Source of the DNA: Chloroflexota bacterium
GTDB lineage: Bacteria > Chloroflexota > Ktedonobacteria > Ktedonobacterales > Ktedonobacteraceae
Assembly: GCA_005881495.1 (NCBI GenBank)
Contig: VBHI01000025.1
Coordinates: 1-8,917, forward strand
Reading direction: 5' to 3'
DNA length: 8,917 bases
Shown: positions 6,867 through 8,917 of the stretch, piece after piece
Layout of the letters: every line of letters starts with the position of its first letter
Numbering within the stretch: position 1 is the stretch's first letter
Translations under genes and position numbers: made by a program
The notes under the pieces: generated by a model
What the model saw: only the letters and a program-made list of their open reading frames with translations
Database searches by the model: none
What the model was told of the DNA's origin: nothing

Positions 6867-7829
6867 TTATAGCACTACGGTTACTTTGCGCTGTTTGCCC
6901 CCTCTTAAGAAACTAATGGTTAATTTTTCTCCAAAGTTGCGGCGGCGTACGATACGTTGCAAGTCACGGGGTTCTGTCACAAATTCATCGGCAGCGGCAA
7001 GTATGATGTCCATGCGCTTGAGTTCAGCGCGATCGGCAGGGCCATTGCGGCGAATCTCCAGCAGCTCCATACCAAATTGTTGTCTCAAGTTGAGGCTTTT
7101 TTGCAGAGCAGGATCAATCATCACGCGCATTCCACCGACGCCCAGCGATACTTCCTCGGGTTTTGTCTCACGCTTCCTGGTGACCTTAGCAATGGTTGCT
7201 TTCACGGTATCCAGTGGCACAGAGAAGCCCAAACCTTGTGCCAATGGCATCATAGCTGTCGTAATTCCCACGACGCGTCCAACGCTATCGACAAGTGGAC
7301 CACCCGAATTACCAGGGTTGATGGAAGTATCGGTTTGAATCAAATTGATCATTTTGCGAGATCCTGGAATATCCAGGTCGCGCCCCAACGCACTGACCAC
7401 CCCGGCAGTCACCGTCCAGTTCAGGCCGTAAGGATTGCCGACGGCTAAAACGAGTTGGCCGACGCGCAGCGGGGCACGTCCAAGCTCAGCTACAGGGAGA
7501 TGGTCCGCGCCGATACGCAGCACGGCGACGTCTACATCCGGGTCACTGCCGACAAGACCGGCATCAAATTTCCGTCCATCTGCCAGTGTTACCTGGATAC
7601 GTTTTGCGCGGGAAACAACATGAGCATTCGTCAAAATTTGGCCATCTGATGCGAAGATGAAACCGGAGCCGAGGCCGCTGCCAAACGCAGGGACATTGAA
7701 TGGGCCAACACGCTGACTATCTCGTTCTATATCAATGCGGACTACAGCTGGCCCAACTCGCTCCGCCGCTGTGGTTACTGCATAAGAGTAGGCATCCAGA
7801 GCCTGTGCATCATTTTCTTGTGTACTCAT
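6867..7829 (-). CDS. HtrA/DegP-type S1C serine protease with C-terminal PDZ domain
   Basis: This 320-aa protein has a complete trypsin-type triad: H70 in LTNAHVV, D100 in DPDVDVAVLRI and S175 in NPGNSGGPL. The oxyanion/S1 region QTDTSINPGNSGGP and the phrase GLGFSVPLD are typical of HtrA proteases. Residues from about 222 to 320 form a single PDZ domain (GMELLEIRRNGPADRAELKRMDIILAAADE). Such enzymes degrade or hold misfolded proteins. HtrA proteins usually carry a signal peptide or membrane anchor. This one begins MSTQENDAQALDAYSYAVTT and runs straight into the protease domain, so it looks cytoplasmic. The ATG is preceded by AGGAAAG at about 10 nt, which supports this start. A weak promoter pair TTGCAG/TATCAA lies at 7923-7918 and 7901-7896 on the minus strand. 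The gene faces the PAC2 gene across a shared terminator. Confidence 0.92.
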   Translation of the reverse strand: MSTQENDAQALDAYSYAVTTAAERVGPAVVRIDIERDSQRVGPFNVPAFGSGLGSGFIFASDGQILTNAHVVSRAKRIQVTLADGRKFDAGLVGSDPDVDVAVLRIGADHLPVAELGRAPLRVGQLVLAVGNPYGLNWTVTAGVVSALGRDLDIPGSRKMINLIQTDTSINPGNSGGPLVDSVGRVVGITTAMMPLAQGLGFSVPLDTVKATIAKVTRKRETKPEEVSLGVGGMRVMIDPALQKSLNLRQQFGMELLEIRRNGPADRAELKRMDIILAAADEFVTEPRDLQRIVRRRNFGEKLTISFLRGGKQRKVTVVL

Positions 7830-7929
7830 CAGTACTGTACTTTCCTGTGAAACCCGCTCAATGCTACGTGCGTGCGAGGCAACGACTCAATGAGATTGAT
7901 ATGTATTGTATCACACCCTGCAAAAAACC

Positions 7930-8094
7930 GCTACGGGTGTGGTCTCGACCTGGCGCCTGGAGATGCCGAAGGACACGAACAGCTTCGACTTCAACACGAT
8001 CCAGGATGTGGTGATCCACCTGAAGTACAGCGCGAAGGCCGACAACGGCAAGTTCAGGGACGATGTGCGGAAACTAATCGCCACCGAGAAGTAG
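7930..8094 (+). pseudogene. Tc-toxin A subunit C-terminal fragment (TcB-binding end)
   Basis: From about 7936 the plus strand reads GVVSTWRLEMPKDTNSFDFN followed by TIQDVVIHLKYSAKADNGKF, ending at TAG 8092-8094. The pattern 'WR.E.P....FD..TI.DV..H..Y.A' is, from memory, the very end of insecticidal Tc-complex A proteins, where they bind the TcB-TcC cocoon. Only about 52 residues of a protein normally over a thousand residues long are present, with no upstream toxin sequence. An ATG at 7906 exists, but the ten residues before the match look random and no ribosome binding site is evident. Of the 47 codons from W to the stop, all but four end in G or C, unlike every neighbouring gene. I read it as a decayed, horizontally acquired fragment. 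Confidence 0.6.
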
Positions 8095-8116
8095 GGCGAA
8101 CAGGGGCCCCTTCCTG

Positions 8117-8542
8117 TCAGACCGTGCGAAGAGCACGAATGAGAGCAGATATTCCATAAGCGAGAGCCTCCTGCTCGTCCGGCTTGAGTTCAGCCAGCAG
8201 GCGCTCATGTCGCTCCGTTAGACTCTTCGCCAAACGCGTTGCTGTCTCGTGCCCTTCATCACTCAAATGAAGCCGGAACATACGAGTATCATGAAAATCG
8301 CGCACTCTCTTCACCCATCCCCGCTGCTCAAGATGCTTGATGAGGCGACTCACCGTACTTTTCTCCAGGTGCAGGCGCTCTGCCAGCACTTGTTGCGACA
8401 TCGGTGCCCCGTTTGCCAACGCCATAAGCGCGAACCCCTCGGAGAGAGAGATGGAGAAGCCAGCAGGCACCTGATCAGGCCGGTGGAGTCCTAACGCTTG
8501 TAGAAACTCGCCAAATAACTCCGCGAACTGCTTTGTATCCAT
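8117..8542 (-). CDS. MarR-family transcriptional regulator
   Basis: This 141-aa protein is a typical MarR winged helix-turn-helix repressor. Residues 1-45 supply the dimerisation helices. The DNA-binding helices are about 48-72 (MSQQVLAERLHLEKSTVSRL and on to LEQRG). The wing is WVKRVRDFHDTRMFRLHLSD (76-95), and a C-terminal helix of the dimer interface ends at RALRTV. MarR dimers bind 16-20 bp palindromes and release them on binding small ligands such as phenolics. The intergenic region to its right holds three such palindromes, so autoregulation and control of the divergent methyltransferase gene are very likely. The ATG has GAGG only 1 nt before it, too close for a normal ribosome binding site, which fits leaderless translation. 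The ligand cannot be told. Confidence 0.93.
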   Translation of the reverse strand: MDTKQFAELFGEFLQALGLHRPDQVPAGFSISLSEGFALMALANGAPMSQQVLAERLHLEKSTVSRLIKHLEQRGWVKRVRDFHDTRMFRLHLSDEGHETATRLAKSLTERHERLLAELKPDEQEALAYGISALIRALRTV

Positions 8543-8578
8543 ACCTCTATTCTATCATCCAACAGTTGCACAATGCAA
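8542..8578 (-). promoter_or_regulatory. MarR gene promoter, extended -10, predicted leaderless
   Basis: On the minus strand TAGAAT (8554-8549), preceded by TGA, forms an extended -10. TTGCAT (8578-8573) is a weak -35 at 18-bp spacing. Transcription is predicted to start at about 8542, the A of the MarR start codon. The -35 lies inside the first operator palindrome, so bound repressor would block it. Confidence 0.5.
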
Positions 8579-8580
8579 CT
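8564..8580. promoter_or_regulatory. MarR operator 1
   Basis: AGTTGCACAATGCAACT is a perfect palindrome of two 7-bp arms around CAA. It covers the -35 regions of both divergent genes. It is the best-matching of three related sites at exact 21-bp intervals. Assignment to the adjacent MarR protein is inference from position and symmetry. Confidence 0.8.
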
Positions 8581-8602
8581 ACATAGTTGTATAATACAAC
8601 CA
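8566..8602 (+). promoter_or_regulatory. Methyltransferase promoter
   Basis: A perfect TATAAT -10 box at 8590-8595 lies 18 bp after TTGCAC (8566-8571), or 17 bp after TGCACA. Transcription should begin near 8602. The elements are covered by operators 1 and 2, and the start is flanked by operator 3, so the promoter should be repressed when MarR is bound. The leader is about 83 nt. Confidence 0.65.
8585..8601. promoter_or_regulatory. MarR operator 2
   Basis: AGTTGTATAATACAACC has 6-bp perfect arms (GTTGTA/TACAAC) around TAA. It contains the TATAAT box of the methyltransferase promoter, so binding would directly exclude RNA polymerase. Confidence 0.8.
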
Positions 8603-8605
8603 TAC

Positions 8606-8622
8606 AGTTGTAAAGTGCAACT
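8606..8622. promoter_or_regulatory. MarR operator 3
   Basis: AGTTGTAAAGTGCAACT has arms AGTTGTA and TGCAACT with one mismatched pair. It lies just downstream of the predicted methyltransferase transcription start, a road-block position. Confidence 0.78.
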
Positions 8623-8633
8623 ATATCGATCAA

Positions 8634-8662
8634 GGCAACTGCATAAGGATGCAGCTCTTGCC
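8634..8662 (+). other. Hairpin in the methyltransferase 5' leader
   Basis: CTGCAT (8639-8644) pairs with ATGCAG (8649-8654) around AAGG. GGCAA (8634-8638) pairs with TTGCC (8658-8662) after a 3-base bulge. This 11-bp stem ends 9 nt before the Shine-Dalgarno GAGGAG, so it could affect mRNA stability or initiation. Confidence 0.4.
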
Positions 8663-8684
8663 ATTATCTTAGAGGAGAAATGAC

Positions 8685-8917
8685 ATGCACGGACATGAGA
8701 TCAAGGAAAACTCGTCGTTGCGTCAATTCAACCGTCATGATTCCCTTTTTTATGGATGGGGGAGTCACATCTATGATGTTCTAATGGTGCGACTTGGCAG
8801 AGGATTGTATCAACGTGTCATCGGAGATATTGCCCCGGTACTGAGTGAGGGGAAGGTGCTGGACGCGGGAACAGGTCCGGGCACGTTAGCCAGGGAAATA
8901 GCTCGTCGTCAGCCACG
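8685..8917 (+). CDS. Class I SAM-dependent methyltransferase, N-terminal part (partial)
   Basis: The gene starts at ATG 8685 with AGAGGAG ending 7 nt upstream, and runs off the right edge after 77 codons. Residues 58-66 (VLDAGTGPG) form motif I, the glycine-rich loop that binds S-adenosylmethionine in class I methyltransferases. The preceding 57 residues (LFYGWGSHIYDVLM, LYQRVIGDIAP) resemble the N-terminal cap of small-molecule or quinone/lipid-type methyltransferases. The substrate site is outside the window, so the acceptor is unknown. It is divergent from the MarR gene and its promoter is covered by the repressor's probable operators, so it is probably induced by the MarR ligand. Out-of-frame ATG 8680 is not used, since its reading lacks motif I. 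Confidence 0.85.
   Translation, partial: MHGHEIKENSSLRQFNRHDSLFYGWGSHIYDVLMVRLGRGLYQRVIGDIAPVLSEGKVLDAGTGPGTLAREIARRQP

Noticed and set aside
7906..8094. Intact 62-aa gene
   Set aside because: Only the part from about 7936 looks like protein (Tc-toxin tail). The first ten residues look random and there is no ribosome site, so a fragment is the better reading.
8564..8622. Short CRISPR-like array (three regular repeats)
   Set aside because: The units are 17-bp palindromes with only 4 bp between them and lie over divergent promoters. Operators explain them; there are no spacers and no cas genes.
1..8917. A defence, secretion or biosynthetic gene system
   Set aside because: The genes face different directions with separate leaders and have unrelated housekeeping or accessory functions. 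Only the MarR/methyltransferase pair and the synthase/182-aa pair look functionally linked.

Overview
The window looks like a piece of a soil bacterial chromosome with about even GC, most plausibly a Ktedonobacteria-like member of the Chloroflexota. This placement is an inference. It rests on the mix of genes: a PAC2-family protein with an acidic tail, a STAND-type ATPase regulator, an ISAzo13-type transposase scar, a cytosolic-looking HtrA-type protease and a Tc-toxin fragment. No rRNA or other marker gene is present to settle it.

Layout, left to right. (1) Positions 1-799, minus strand: N-terminal part of an AAA/STAND ATPase regulator that runs off the left edge. (2) Positions 800-1683: no intact gene. 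This stretch holds a 123-bp inverted-repeat element that looks like a MITE (982-1104, flanked by CTAC on both sides) and the C-terminal scar of an ISAzo13-family transposase (about 1563-1682). (3) Positions 1684-3157, minus strand: an RluA-family pseudouridine synthase followed, with a 26-bp overlap, by an unrecognised 182-aa tryptophan-rich protein. The synthase has a promoter that places transcription start on its ATG (leaderless). (4) Positions 3296-6732, plus strand: an SPL-like radical SAM protein with unusual cysteine spacing, a 433-aa nitroreductase-like protein and a PAC2-family protein. Each has its own leader region. (5) Positions 6745-6847: two strong hairpins between convergent genes. 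(6) Positions 6867-7829, minus strand: a trypsin/PDZ serine protease of the HtrA family with no secretion signal. (7) About 7930-8094, plus strand: a GC3-extreme orphan fragment matching the end of Tc-toxin A subunits. (8) Positions 8117-8917: a MarR-family repressor divergent from a class I SAM methyltransferase that is cut by the right edge.

The most informative part is the MarR/methyltransferase intergenic region. Three near-identical 17-bp palindromes start at 8564, 8585 and 8606, exactly 21 bp apart. They cover the predicted promoter elements of both divergent genes. This is a self-contained repressor/operator switch that can be read directly from sequence. The MarR start codon sits where transcription is predicted to begin, so it too may be leaderless. 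Apart from this switch, the radical SAM cysteine pattern and the mobile-element and toxin scars, the genes are ordinary housekeeping or accessory genes. I see no defence island, CRISPR array, tRNA or rRNA.
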